From the NCBI RefSeq assembly GCF_039614845.1, contig NZ_JBDIML010000005.1:1-64000 (forward strand): 64,000 bases of DNA, in the 5' to 3' direction. The translations under genes and the position numbers were made by a program. Under the pieces are notes generated by a model. That model did not search any database. It was not told where the DNA came from and saw nothing but the letters and a program-made list of their open reading frames with translations. The stretch comes from Ornithinibacillus xuwenensis. Lineage in GTDB: Bacteria; Bacillota; Bacilli; Bacillales; Amphibacillaceae. This document shows positions 8,782 to 17,463 of this stretch, piece by piece; within the stretch, counting starts at the first letter, position 1, and every line of letters begins with the position of its first letter.

Positions 8782-9774
8782 ATGAGAAAAATAAAACATC
8801 TTTCGTTTGTATCATGTGTTGTGCTTATTTTTCTATCCGCATGTGGATCTAGTGAAAATACAACCATTAAAGTAGGAGAAGTAACACGTTCCTTATTTTA
8901 TGCACCACAATATGTTGCAATAGAGAAAGGCTTCTTTGAAGAAGAAGGTTTAGATGTTGAACTTCAAACGACTTGGGGCGGAGATAAAACGATGACAGCT
9001 TTGTTATCAGACGGCGTTGACGTTGCACTAGTTGGATCAGAAACGTCTATCTATGTTTATGCACAGGATTCTAATGATTTCGCAGTGAATTTTGCTCAGC
9101 TTACCCAGACTGACGGTACATTTCTAGTTGCAAAGGAGCCTCATCCCAATTTTGAATGGGAGGATTTAGCAGGAACAAATTTCCTTGGCCAACGAAAAGG
9201 CGGTATGCCTCAAATGGTTGGTGAGTATGTACTAAAACAACACGGTATTAATCCCCAAAATGATTTAAGCCTACACCAAAATATTGAATTCGCGAATATT
9301 CCAGGAGCATTTTTATCTGGTGATTATGAGTATGTACAATTATTTGAACCAACTGCCAGCGTTTTTGAAAAAGAAGGAAATGGGCATGTTGTCGCATCAT
9401 TTGGTGAAGAGTCTGGCCATGTTCCATATACCGTATTTATGTCAAAGCAAAGCTATCTTGAAGCTAACAAAGAAAATATTGAAAAGTTCACAAGCGCGAT
9501 TTACAAAGCCCAGCAATGGGTTCAAGAGACCGATTCTGCTGAAATAGCAGAAACCATTCAAGGCTATTTTGAAGATGTTGATTTGGATATTTTGACATCA
9601 TCAATTGAGCGATACAAAAGCCAAGGCTCCTTTGCCACCGACCCAATTCTAGATGAGGAAGAATGGAATAACTTAAAAGCAATCATGGAGGAAGCCGGAG
9701 AATTGCCTGAGGGAAACATTTCCTATGATGAATTAGTAAATACAGAGATAGCTGAAGATGTCATCAATAACTAA
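8782..9774 (+). CDS. ytlA: ABC transporter substrate-binding lipoprotein (SsuA/NMT1 type)
   Basis: 330 residues from the ATG at 8782, which has AAAGGA upstream; an upstream TTG is possible but badly placed. The N-terminus is a lipoprotein signal with lipobox LSAC near residue 21. The mature part is an NMT1/SsuA-like periplasmic-binding fold (APQYVAIEKGFFEEEGLDVEL). It is first in a three-gene importer operon with ytlC and ytlD, the arrangement seen beside pckA in B. subtilis. The substrate is unknown; related proteins bind sulfonates, nitrate or thiamin pyrimidine precursors. No thiamin riboswitch is visible upstream. Confidence 0.88.
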   Translation: MRKIKHLSFVSCVVLIFLSACGSSENTTIKVGEVTRSLFYAPQYVAIEKGFFEEEGLDVELQTTWGGDKTMTALLSDGVDVALVGSETSIYVYAQDSNDFAVNFAQLTQTDGTFLVAKEPHPNFEWEDLAGTNFLGQRKGGMPQMVGEYVLKQHGINPQNDLSLHQNIEFANIPGAFLSGDYEYVQLFEPTASVFEKEGNGHVVASFGEESGHVPYTVFMSKQSYLEANKENIEKFTSAIYKAQQWVQETDSAEIAETIQGYFEDVDLDILTSSIERYKSQGSFATDPILDEEEWNNLKAIMEEAGELPEGNISYDELVNTEIAEDVINN

Positions 9775-9786
9775 GGAGGGAAAACA

Positions 9787-10563
9787 TTGTCATTTCTAAC
9801 CTTAGAGAACGTCACCCATCATTATTTTTCAAAAAACAGTTATACAAAAGCATTGGATGACATTTCCTTCTCCGTTAAGGAAGGAGAATTCATTGCATTA
9901 CTTGGTCCAAGTGGTTGCGGGAAATCAACGATTCTCTCCATTGTATCTGGTATTATGAAGCAAACCTCTGGTAGTGTGTTGCTAAACGATAATCCAATTG
10001 AAAAATCTGGTATAGGGATTGGCTATATGCTACAGCAAGATTACCTATTCCCCTGGAAAACGATATTAGATAATGTATTAATTGGCCCTACCATTCAAGA
10101 TACGCTAAGTGCTGAAATAAGAGAAAAGGCAATTGAGCTTTTAGAGGAAGTTGGTCTTCAGAAAGTAGCTAAACAATATCCAAGTTCCCTCTCTGGTGGT
10201 ATGCGACAACGAGTTGCACTTGTTCGTACACTCATTACAGATCCGAAAATTCTATTATTAGATGAACCATTTTCAGCACTTGATTACCAGACAAAATTAA
10301 AACTAGAGGATCTAGTGTTCAAACTACTTCATGCATACCATAAAACCGCGATTTTAGTTACCCATGATATCGGAGAGGCAATCGCTATGAGTGATCGTAT
10401 TATTGTAATGAGCGCTAACCCTGGCGCCATTGCAAAATCATTCGAAGTTCCTATTGAGCTACGAAACGAAATGCCTTTTCTCGTTCGCAGACATCCAAAA
10501 TACCAATCAATTTTTGATAAGGTCTGGGAGGAATTAAATAAAAATGAAACCACATTTGTATAA
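9787..10563 (+). CDS. ytlC: ABC transporter ATP-binding protein
   Basis: 258 residues beginning at a TTG codon seven bases after AAGGAGGG. Walker A is GPSGCGKST (about 40-48), the Q-loop is YMLQQDYLFPWK, the ABC signature is LSGGMRQR (about 136-143), and Walker B ILLLDEP (about 154-160) is followed by the switch histidine in LVTHD. The SsuB/TauB type energises import. It lies 12 bases after ytlA and 27 bases before ytlD, so it is in the same operon. Confidence 0.93.
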   Translation: MSFLTLENVTHHYFSKNSYTKALDDISFSVKEGEFIALLGPSGCGKSTILSIVSGIMKQTSGSVLLNDNPIEKSGIGIGYMLQQDYLFPWKTILDNVLIGPTIQDTLSAEIREKAIELLEEVGLQKVAKQYPSSLSGGMRQRVALVRTLITDPKILLLDEPFSALDYQTKLKLEDLVFKLLHAYHKTAILVTHDIGEAIAMSDRIIVMSANPGAIAKSFEVPIELRNEMPFLVRRHPKYQSIFDKVWEELNKNETTFV

Positions 10564-10590
10564 ATTTTTCTCGGGGAAGGGGGAGTTGCA

Positions 10591-11397
10591 ATGTCCGGAA
10601 AAGAAGACCACTTTTTATTGGAAGCGCATAAGCGAAAGTTAAAACGAGAAAAACGAATTGTTTGGATATGGCAGGTAGTTATTTTAGTAGCTTTTTTCGG
10701 AATATGGGAATTGGCAAGCAAGCTGAACTGGGTTGATCCATTACTATTTAGCTCCCCTTCCAAAGTATACAATGTACTAATTGATAAATTGTCAGACGGA
10801 TCGATCCTTTCCCATGCACAGATAACCTTATTCGAAACAGTTCTCGGGTTCATTATAGGTACAATCTTAGGGATTATCATTGCCTCTATCCTATGGTCAT
10901 CCACCAGACTCTCAAATATAATGGATCCTTATCTTGTCATTCTTAATGCAATGCCTAAAGTTGCACTAGGGCCAATTATTATTGTGGCATTAGGTCCAGG
11001 TTATATTTCTATCATTGCAATGGGAGCTATCATTTCGGTCATTATCACAACCATTGTCGTATACACAGGGTTTAGGGAAGTGGACCCTAATTATGAGAAG
11101 GTATTAAAAAGCTTTGGTGCTACTAGATGGCAACGTTTTAAATCTGCCGTCTTTCCAGCTACACTCCCTGTTATGATTTCAACTTTAAAGGTTAATGTTG
11201 GATTATCCTGGGTAGGTGTCATCGTAGGAGAGTTTTTGGTTTCAAAAGAGGGATTGGGTTATTTAATTGTATATGGATTCCAGGTATTTGACTTCACATT
11301 AGTCATGGCTAGCCTAATTCTAATCGCATTATTTGCTGCTGTTATGTACAAAATTGTCGAGCAAATCGAAGGATGGTTAATTCGCCATACCACTTAA
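10591..11397 (+). CDS. ytlD: ABC transporter permease (SsuC/TauC type)
   Basis: A 268-residue inner membrane permease with about six hydrophobic segments. The cytoplasmic EAA-type loop appears as YEKVLKSFGATRWQRFKSAVFPATLP, which contacts the ATPase. It has GAAGGGGG upstream of its ATG. It is third gene of the ytl importer and is followed by a strong terminator, so the operon ends here. Confidence 0.92.
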   Translation: MSGKEDHFLLEAHKRKLKREKRIVWIWQVVILVAFFGIWELASKLNWVDPLLFSSPSKVYNVLIDKLSDGSILSHAQITLFETVLGFIIGTILGIIIASILWSSTRLSNIMDPYLVILNAMPKVALGPIIIVALGPGYISIIAMGAIISVIITTIVVYTGFREVDPNYEKVLKSFGATRWQRFKSAVFPATLPVMISTLKVNVGLSWVGVIVGEFLVSKEGLGYLIVYGFQVFDFTLVMASLILIALFAAVMYKIVEQIEGWLIRHTT

Positions 11398-11447
11398 TGA
11401 ATTAATCTTTAAAGTAATATCCTTACCTTTCAATCAAAATCAAATAT

Positions 11448-11490
11448 AAACACGTACAGTTTCATAGCATAACTCCTGTACGTGTTTTTT
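11448..11490 (+). terminator. ytl operon terminator
   Basis: AACACGTACAG and CTGTACGTGTT flank a 15-base loop and are followed by T6. Confidence 0.75.
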
Positions 11491-11511
11491 AGTTGTATTA
11501 TCTCTCGAATT

Positions 11512-12525
11512 TTAACCTTTTGCCAATTTTTTATGATTCGGAATTTGTGGGGGCTGTTCAAGCCATCGATTCTTGATCATGATATTTACACCGTCACTTG
11601 AATATTGTGCCACCTCAGCAGCTAAACGAACATAATCCGTTTGAATATCGGTCCGTAAGCTTGCAGCTGAACCAGTAGCATAATTTGAAATACTTGATGC
11701 TATCAGTAAGGATGAATGAAACATGATTAGTTTATCCGAAAAGGGCGCAATTGTAGAATCTGTAATATCAAGAGCCCAAGGCATTGGAGAAGGCAGGTCA
11801 TCATCTGTCAATAATGTAGCAAATAGCTTAATATGTTTTTTAGCAATATCCTTGCCTGTCGTACAATAGTTACGTACTTTTTTAGACTTCGCAACCTGGG
11901 CAAAACCTGCTAATAGAGCATTTCCTAATGCATTAGTCTCTATATTCGCCTCAACATGGGTAATTTCTATAACATTTAATGGTCTCTTATTATTGTTTAG
12001 CTTCATGATTCCTTTAAGGTACTTTTTCTCATCAATTACATCCACTGATTTTACAGGTGAAACGTAGGGGGGTCTTACAAATATCCCCAATGATAATAAT
12101 AAATTAGCTGATTTATTATATAAATCCGTGGAACCCTGAATGGCTTGGCTTAAAAAATTACGCACCTCTGAATTTGCAGCAGTTGATAGTGCCACACCAT
12201 AAATAGATAATCCGATTTTTGCCATGTTTTTGAGGTAATATAAATAAAATTCATCAGAAAATAATCGAGGAGCAGTAGGACTAACATCTTCATCTGTTAA
12301 CCCAATAGGAATTGGTTGATTATCCTTTTTTAAAATATCTTTGCTCCATTGCAAATTTTTTTCAGATGATGCAAGTGCGTAATCAACTACTGATTTAATG
12401 TCTGCGTTATTTACGTTCGCAGCAAAATATTTTAGAACACATACTGCCATAGAATTATTCTGATAGCTACTCCAAACTACTGATAATTCAGAGGAAGTTA
12501 GCCTAGTATTGTGGTTCTCTTCCAT
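11512..12525 (-). CDS. DUF3231 family protein, probably spore-associated
   Basis: 337 residues in two homologous-looking helical halves (about 5-165 and 175-330); each has the pattern of a ferritin-like/CotF-type helical bundle that I associate with DUF3231. No signal peptide. Members of the family occur in spore-forming Bacillaceae, often in several copies; a spore coat or envelope location is an inference. AGGAGGAG precedes the start. It stands alone and converges on the ytl terminator region. No catalytic motif is visible. Confidence 0.8.
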   Translation of the reverse strand: MEENHNTRLTSSELSVVWSSYQNNSMAVCVLKYFAANVNNADIKSVVDYALASSEKNLQWSKDILKKDNQPIPIGLTDEDVSPTAPRLFSDEFYLYYLKNMAKIGLSIYGVALSTAANSEVRNFLSQAIQGSTDLYNKSANLLLSLGIFVRPPYVSPVKSVDVIDEKKYLKGIMKLNNNKRPLNVIEITHVEANIETNALGNALLAGFAQVAKSKKVRNYCTTGKDIAKKHIKLFATLLTDDDLPSPMPWALDITDSTIAPFSDKLIMFHSSLLIASSISNYATGSAASLRTDIQTDYVRLAAEVAQYSSDGVNIMIKNRWLEQPPQIPNHKKLAKG

Positions 12526-12635
12526 AGATGCTCCTCCTAATCATTGTTACTATTAATATTCACACTACTAGGAAATCTATTCTAATTCTTCATTCTGCTA
12601 TTAACTTCATGCTGAATTTTAATTTTAAAAATCAA

Positions 12636-12665
12636 ATAAAACACTTCAAATCTGAAGTGTTTTAT
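12636..12665 (-). terminator. ytkD terminator
   Basis: AAAACACTTCA-AATC-TGAAGTGTTTT, a strong hairpin downstream of the Nudix gene. Confidence 0.8.
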
Positions 12666-12677
12666 TAGTCTCTATAC

Positions 12678-13148
12678 CTATTCTATTATTTCCTTGACCC
12701 TTGCTAGACTATGGACTAGAACATCATCCTTCATAATAAAACTAAATCGTTTATTATGCTTCACGTTCTTTGGTATTTCTTCTAATAATATTGGTCCATT
12801 TGTCTCAAAATAAGTATCTTGCTTCTCTATCATTTGAATGTCTGCAAAATAAACATTTTTTACAACGTGACTAGCCTTTCCCGCAACATGATATTGCCCA
12901 ACATAGCGAATCGTTTCAATCACGGCACCGGTCTCTTCCATTACTTCACGATGAGCCGCTTGTTCAGCACTTTCTCCCTCTTCGACTTTTCCACCTGGAA
13001 ATTCGATCCCACGATCCTTGTGTTTGGTTAAAAGCCATCTATCCTTATACCGACAAATAACCCAAACATGCCTTGGATCCTTTGAGAAAGGATGATTGCT
13101 GTAGGAGAATGTAATTTCATTATGATAATAATCTCGAAATATAAACAT
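12678..13148 (-). CDS. ytkD: Nudix hydrolase, YtkD family
   Basis: 156 residues, matching the size of B. subtilis YtkD, an antimutator hydrolase of oxidised nucleoside triphosphates and RNA 5' ends. A complete Nudix box is present: G-x5-E-x7-REVMEETG (in GGKVEEGESAEQAAHREVMEETG, near residues 50-72). The AAAGGTAG upstream of ATG is only a moderate ribosome site. It lies 30 bases after the start-proximal membrane protein gene on the same strand, so the two may be co-transcribed. Substrate is inferred from the family. Confidence 0.92.
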   Translation of the reverse strand: MFIFRDYYHNEITFSYSNHPFSKDPRHVWVICRYKDRWLLTKHKDRGIEFPGGKVEEGESAEQAAHREVMEETGAVIETIRYVGQYHVAGKASHVVKNVYFADIQMIEKQDTYFETNGPILLEEIPKNVKHNKRFSFIMKDDVLVHSLARVKEIIE

Positions 13149-13178
13149 GTGTCAGCTACCTTTAATTCTATTTCTACA

Positions 13179-13730
13179 TCATTGATGTGATATCTCCGTT
13201 ATTTTCCATGCTTGGTCATCAAAAGTAAATTCTAATCCAATTGTATAATGACCATATGGACCAGATTTATTTTCTTGCGTAACCAAGACTTTATTCCTAT
13301 CTAATTGTACCACATCATAGTCATTCTGTTTAATAAACCAAGGGGGCGTTTCCGTAGGGACAATATAAAGCCCGTCATTTTCTTCATAAAAATAGTAATC
13401 AACATAAGGTTTAGCAACCTTTTTTGTCGTAATTTTTTCAAACTCATGAAATAAAGACTCTTTTGAAGAATGATTTTCCACCCGATAATTCATATCAATA
13501 TCCTGTAAGATGGTATTCATGAAGGCATCTGTTAATTGCACTATCTCTTGTTGCGTAATCTTTCTCTCAACTTTTTCTTGGGTGGTATCATCAGACACAT
13601 CTACACTCACTTGTTGAACCTGCTGCTCCTTAGCAAGCGTATTATGTTCCGCTGGAGAGGGTAGTATAAGTGCAAAAAACATGTAAGATCCAACTAATAA
13701 TAGAACAAGCCAACTAATCATCGACTTCAT
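13179..13730 (-). CDS. membrane-anchored or secreted protein of unknown function
   Basis: 183 residues with AGGAGG upstream. Residues 4-24 form one hydrophobic segment (a signal anchor or signal peptide) and the rest is hydrophilic and extracytoplasmic, starting with an acidic linker. No lipobox, no metal or catalytic motif. The C-terminal half (YYFYEENDGLYIVPTETPPWF) has a mixed alpha/beta look. Position next to ytkD suggests a two-gene transcript. I do not recognise the family. Confidence 0.75.
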   Translation of the reverse strand: MKSMISWLVLLLVGSYMFFALILPSPAEHNTLAKEQQVQQVSVDVSDDTTQEKVERKITQQEIVQLTDAFMNTILQDIDMNYRVENHSSKESLFHEFEKITTKKVAKPYVDYYFYEENDGLYIVPTETPPWFIKQNDYDVVQLDRNKVLVTQENKSGPYGHYTIGLEFTFDDQAWKITEISHQ

Positions 13731-13796
13731 GTTATTCTACCTCCTAGTTACTTCTATTAATACTATTCCCTCTACTCTACTATTACTAAACCAAAT

Positions 13797-13828
13797 AAAA
13801 AGGAATAAGATATATTATCCTATTCCAA
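13797..13828 (-). terminator. terminator after the 106-residue gene
   Basis: GGAATAGGATA and TATCTTATTCC (one G-T pair) followed on the minus strand by T5. Confidence 0.65.
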
Positions 13829-13835
13829 AAGATTC

Positions 13836-14156
13836 TTACATATGATTATCTCCTAAAATTCCAATGCTATTGATAAATTGCTTTGTGGTTTCGTCACCTA
13901 ATTCATGCAAAATTCTGTATGCCTCTACCATTTCAGCATCATAATCATCATTGGATTTGTCATTATGATAGGGCATAATTGGCACATGAGAACGAAAAAA
14001 AGTTCGATTCGCATCAACAGCCATATTATCTAGTTTAGCACGTAGCATCACAACCTCATCATCGGTTGCATAAATGGTAAAGCTATCGTTATTATCATAC
14101 TTTATCTGAGATATTTCACCGCTACCGACATTTACATAATATTTTTTTCTTTCCAT
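13836..14156 (-). CDS. small conserved protein, unknown function
   Basis: 106 residues from the ATG at 14156, with TAGGAGGTGT upstream. The reading frame extends 25 codons further but those have no ribosome site. The protein starts MERKKYYVNVGSGEIS and is an acidic cytoplasmic protein with no membrane segment and no obvious catalytic residues. It sits between menE and the ytkD pair, with terminators on both sides, so it is probably transcribed alone. Confidence 0.75.
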   Translation of the reverse strand: MERKKYYVNVGSGEISQIKYDNNDSFTIYATDDEVVMLRAKLDNMAVDANRTFFRSHVPIMPYHNDKSNDDYDAEMVEAYRILHELGDETTKQFINSIGILGDNHM

Positions 14157-14229
14157 AACACACCTCCTATCTTTAATTTGTCTAAAAATAGTAAAAGAAT
14201 GTATGGTTGAACCATTTGAGATAAAGTAC

Positions 14230-14263
14230 AAAAAAAGCTTCAGCCGGAGTTAGCTGAAGTTTT
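14230..14263 (-). terminator. men operon terminator
   Basis: ACTTCAGCT and AGCTGAAGC-type arms around a seven-base loop, followed by T7 on the minus strand, directly after menE. Confidence 0.8.
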
Positions 14264-14266
14264 CTC

Positions 14267-15721
14267 TTATCTATGGATATAATCTAGAAGCTTACTTCGA
14301 ACAAGCTTATTAGAAGCATTTCTCGGTAAACTACTGACAAAGTATATTTCCTTTGGCAGCTTATATTTTGCAAGTTTTCCCTTGGCATATTCGATAATAG
14401 CAGCTTTGGTAATAGCCTCTTCATTAACTACTACGAAGGCAGCTGGAACTTGTCCCCAAACTTTATCCTCGATTCCAATAACCGCGACCTCCTGTAGGCC
14501 AACAAATCCAGATAAAACACTTTCTATTTCGGATGGATATATGTTCTCACCACCAGATATTATCAGATCCTTCCGCCGATCGACAACATATAAGAATCCT
14601 TCCTCATCTACATAACCAAGGTCTCCTGTATACAGCCAACCATCTTTAAAAGCATTCTTTGTTGCTTTTTGGTTATTATAATATCCACCTGTTACCATTG
14701 GTCCCTTTACAGTGATCTCACCAATTTCATTTGGCACGTTTCCGCTGATTCGTAATTGAGCAGGGAATAATGGTTTTCCAGCAGAGCCAATTTTCACTAA
14801 GGCATCAGAAGGACTCAGTGTAACGATTTGAGAAGAAGTTTCCGTCATGCCATATGATTGAAAAACTGGAATATGCTTCTCATTCGCTTTTTCTAATAGT
14901 GGCTTTGGTGCAGGTCCTCCTCCAAGCAGCATGCATCGGAAGTAACCAGGGAAACGATTCTCCCCTAATAGATTTATCAATCGTTGCATCATGACCGTTA
15001 CAACAGATGCAATCGTAACCCCTCTATTTAGTATGGCGTCTAATACGACTTGTTCATTAAATTTCTCAACTATATATACCGGCATTCCATAAATTACACT
15101 TTTTAAAAAGATGGATAAGCCTCCAACATGAAAATAGGGCAACACAGCTAACCACTTATCCTTTTCAGAAAGTCCTAGGTTTAATGCCGAGCTAATAGCG
15201 CTCCACCAATGATTTCCATATGTATGGATTACCCCTTTTGGAAAGCCTGTCGTACCTGAAGTGTAAATAATAGTAATTGGATCGTCCAAGTCAAATTCCG
15301 ATAAAAGGGCAATATCTTGTCTACTCTCTTCTTCAACCTCTTGAAAACTCTTGACGATATTTACTTTTAAGTCTTTCGCAGAGTCTAATAAGTCATCTGC
15401 TGTAATCAGAACCTCTACTTCTGCATCATGAAGCTGATAATTAATTTCATCAGAGGTTAACCTTGTATTAAATAATACAGCTACAGCACCTAGATAACTT
15501 AATGCATGAATCGCTACAATCATACTCGAATTATTATTCGATAGTATACCTACATGGCTCCCTTTCCTAATTCCATAAGAAGCGAGTCTTTGAGCAAATT
15601 CTTGACTTCTATTCTTCAGTTCAAGAAATGTTATTACCGTACCATCGACCTGTTCGATTGCAGGTTTATTTGGAGCAAGAAAGGCTTGCTTTGATAACCA
15701 ATGTGGAATAATTTCTGCCAC
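14267..15721 (-). CDS. menE: o-succinylbenzoate-CoA ligase
   Basis: 484 residues beginning with GTG, preceded by GTGAGGTG. This ANL-superfamily adenylating enzyme activates o-succinylbenzoate with CoA in menaquinone synthesis. The nucleotide-binding motif is IIYTSGTTGFPKGV (about 150-163); YGMTETSS, LYTGDLGYVDEEG and the C-terminal lysine region (NASNKLVRS) follow. It is last in the leftward menF-D-H-B-E operon. A 15-base-pair hairpin separates it from menB, which may lower its expression relative to upstream genes. Confidence 0.96.
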   Translation of the reverse strand: MAEIIPHWLSKQAFLAPNKPAIEQVDGTVITFLELKNRSQEFAQRLASYGIRKGSHVGILSNNNSSMIVAIHALSYLGAVAVLFNTRLTSDEINYQLHDAEVEVLITADDLLDSAKDLKVNIVKSFQEVEEESRQDIALLSEFDLDDPITIIYTSGTTGFPKGVIHTYGNHWWSAISSALNLGLSEKDKWLAVLPYFHVGGLSIFLKSVIYGMPVYIVEKFNEQVVLDAILNRGVTIASVVTVMMQRLINLLGENRFPGYFRCMLLGGGPAPKPLLEKANEKHIPVFQSYGMTETSSQIVTLSPSDALVKIGSAGKPLFPAQLRISGNVPNEIGEITVKGPMVTGGYYNNQKATKNAFKDGWLYTGDLGYVDEEGFLYVVDRRKDLIISGGENIYPSEIESVLSGFVGLQEVAVIGIEDKVWGQVPAAFVVVNEEAITKAAIIEYAKGKLAKYKLPKEIYFVSSLPRNASNKLVRSKLLDYIHR

Positions 15722-15765
15722 GAAAACACCTCACTGTTGCATCATAAAATCTATCTAATCAAAAC

Positions 15766-15802
15766 GATAAAACCTTTGCTCAAAAAAAGCAAAGGTTTTA
15801 TC
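15766..15802 (-). terminator. intra-operon hairpin between menB and menE
   Basis: GATAAAACCTTTGCT (15788-15802 on the minus strand) pairs perfectly with AGCAAAGGTTTTATC (15766-15780) around a seven-base U-rich loop. Only a weak T-run (GTTTTGATT) follows, so it may act as a partial terminator or an RNA processing/stability element. Confidence 0.6.
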
Positions 15803-15817
15803 TTCAAGCTATGCAAA

Positions 15818-16636
15818 TCACGGAAAACGCGGGAATTGATCGAAGTCTGGCTTTCTTTTTTCTTTGAAAGCATCTCTACCTTCTTTTGCTTCATCTGTTG
15901 TGTAGTAAAGAAGTGTAGCATCTCCACCCATTTGTTGCAGGCCAGCAAGTCCATCTGTATCCGCATTAAAGGAAGCCTTTAGGAAACGAAGTGCAGTAGG
16001 AGATTTTTCTAAGATTTCCTCACACCATTGAAGTGTTTCTGCCTCTAGTTGATCCAGTGGTACAACTTTGTTAACCAAGCCCATTTCATAAGCTTCATCA
16101 GCATTATATTGGCGACATAAGAACCAGATTTCACGGGCACGTTTATGACCAATAATTCTAGCTAAATAACCTGCTCCATAGCCAGCATCAAAGCTACCCA
16201 CTTTCGGGCCAGTTTGTCCAAAAATCGCATTATCTGCTGCAATCGTTAAATCGCATACGACATGAAGAACATGTCCCCCACCAATTGCATAACCAGATAC
16301 CATCGCAATTACAGGTTTTGGTATTGTACGAATTAATCGTTGTAGATCTAAAACATTTAAACGAGGGATTTGGTCATTCCCAACATAGCCACCATGTCCA
16401 CGAACAGATTGGTCACCACCAGAACAAAATGCTTTGTCACCAGCACCAGCTAAAACAATTACACCAACAGATGAATCGTCACGCGCATCAGCAAATGCAT
16501 CGATCATTTCATTTACAGTTAATGGCGTAAACGCATTCCGTTTTTCTGGTCTATTAATGGTCACCTTTGCGATACCATTATATTTTTCATAAATAATTTC
16601 TTCGTAGTCTCGAACTTTTTCCCATTGTACAGTCAT
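15818..16636 (-). CDS. menB: 1,4-dihydroxy-2-naphthoyl-CoA synthase
   Basis: 272 residues, the same length class as B. subtilis MenB. A crotonase-fold enzyme closing the second ring of menaquinone from o-succinylbenzoyl-CoA. Visible are the CoA/oxyanion-hole stretches GDKAFCSGGDQSVRG and VSGYAIGGGHVLH, the QTGPKVGSFDAGYGAG active-site segment and the family-typical C-terminal KEKRKPDFDQFPRFP. AAGGAGGA precedes the start. It lies between menH and menE in the operon. Confidence 0.97.
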   Translation of the reverse strand: MTVQWEKVRDYEEIIYEKYNGIAKVTINRPEKRNAFTPLTVNEMIDAFADARDDSSVGVIVLAGAGDKAFCSGGDQSVRGHGGYVGNDQIPRLNVLDLQRLIRTIPKPVIAMVSGYAIGGGHVLHVVCDLTIAADNAIFGQTGPKVGSFDAGYGAGYLARIIGHKRAREIWFLCRQYNADEAYEMGLVNKVVPLDQLEAETLQWCEEILEKSPTALRFLKASFNADTDGLAGLQQMGGDATLLYYTTDEAKEGRDAFKEKRKPDFDQFPRFP

Positions 16637-16653
16637 GGAAATCCTCCTTTAAT

Positions 16654-17463
16654 CTATGTATTGGAAACTTCTAAAATAAACTCCTCTACCATTTTACCAA
16701 AAATCTCAGTTTGTTCCACATGAATTGCATGGCCTGTGTTCGAAATAATCTTCAGCGTACTATTCTGAAGACGCTTCTGCATCCGTTTATTAATCGCTAC
16801 AAACTTTTGATCTAGTTCTCCAACAAGTAATAAGACTGGAGTATTTAGGTTCGATAGCTTCGCCCACCAGCTAGGCTGACTCCCCGTCCCCATCGATCGT
16901 AAGGAGAGTGCTAACCCTTCTTCTGTTTGGGATAATCTTTCCTTGCGTATACGCTCCTGTATAGAAGGTTGTAACTGCTTTTGTGATGTGAATAACGGAA
17001 TGTTCTCCCAATAGTCAATAAACAGTTCAAGTCCTTCTTGTTCAATTTTAGTTGCTAGTAGCTCATCTTGCTTTATTCTTTCCTCTCGCTCCTCCACCAA
17101 CTCTAATCCCGGAGAGGCGCTTTCTAATACTAATGATTGTAGCTGATGTTGATAGAGCATCGCGTAGGTTAATGCTATTCTCCCTCCCATGGAGTAGCCC
17201 ACTAAATGGAAGGTTTCAACCTGGTTCTCCGCTAAGATAGCATGTATATCCTCACAGCATTGCTCCATAGTGATCGGTGATCCTGTAACTGTTTTTCCAT
17301 GACCTGGCAAATCAATTAATATAATCTTGAATGTTGATTGATATTGTTGTAAATAATGTGACCAAGTATCCGTACTCCCAGTAAATCCATGTAATAATAC
17401 GATGGTTTCCCCTTCGCCATATATTTCATACCAATAGTCTATATTACTTCGCTTTATTCGCAA
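16654..17463 (-). CDS. menH: 2-succinyl-6-hydroxy-2,4-cyclohexadiene-1-carboxylate synthase
   Basis: A 269-residue alpha/beta hydrolase starting at a TTG codon that overlaps the end of menD by ten bases, indicating translational coupling. The nucleophile elbow is GYSMGG with Ser91; the oxyanion region is LLHGFTGS (23-30), the acid lies in VGELDQKF and the histidine in NTGHAIHVEQ. MenH removes pyruvate from the MenD product. Its place between menD and menB confirms the role. Confidence 0.94.
   Translation of the reverse strand: MRIKRSNIDYWYEIYGEGETIVLLHGFTGSTDTWSHYLQQYQSTFKIILIDLPGHGKTVTGSPITMEQCCEDIHAILAENQVETFHLVGYSMGGRIALTYAMLYQHQLQSLVLESASPGLELVEEREERIKQDELLATKIEQEGLELFIDYWENIPLFTSQKQLQPSIQERIRKERLSQTEEGLALSLRSMGTGSQPSWWAKLSNLNTPVLLLVGELDQKFVAINKRMQKRLQNSTLKIISNTGHAIHVEQTEIFGKMVEEFILEVSNT

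Noticed and set aside
10329..10904. 191-codon open frame on the minus strand over ytlC and ytlD
   Set aside because: It is fully antisense to two well-supported ABC genes, lacks a ribosome site and has no recognisable protein features.
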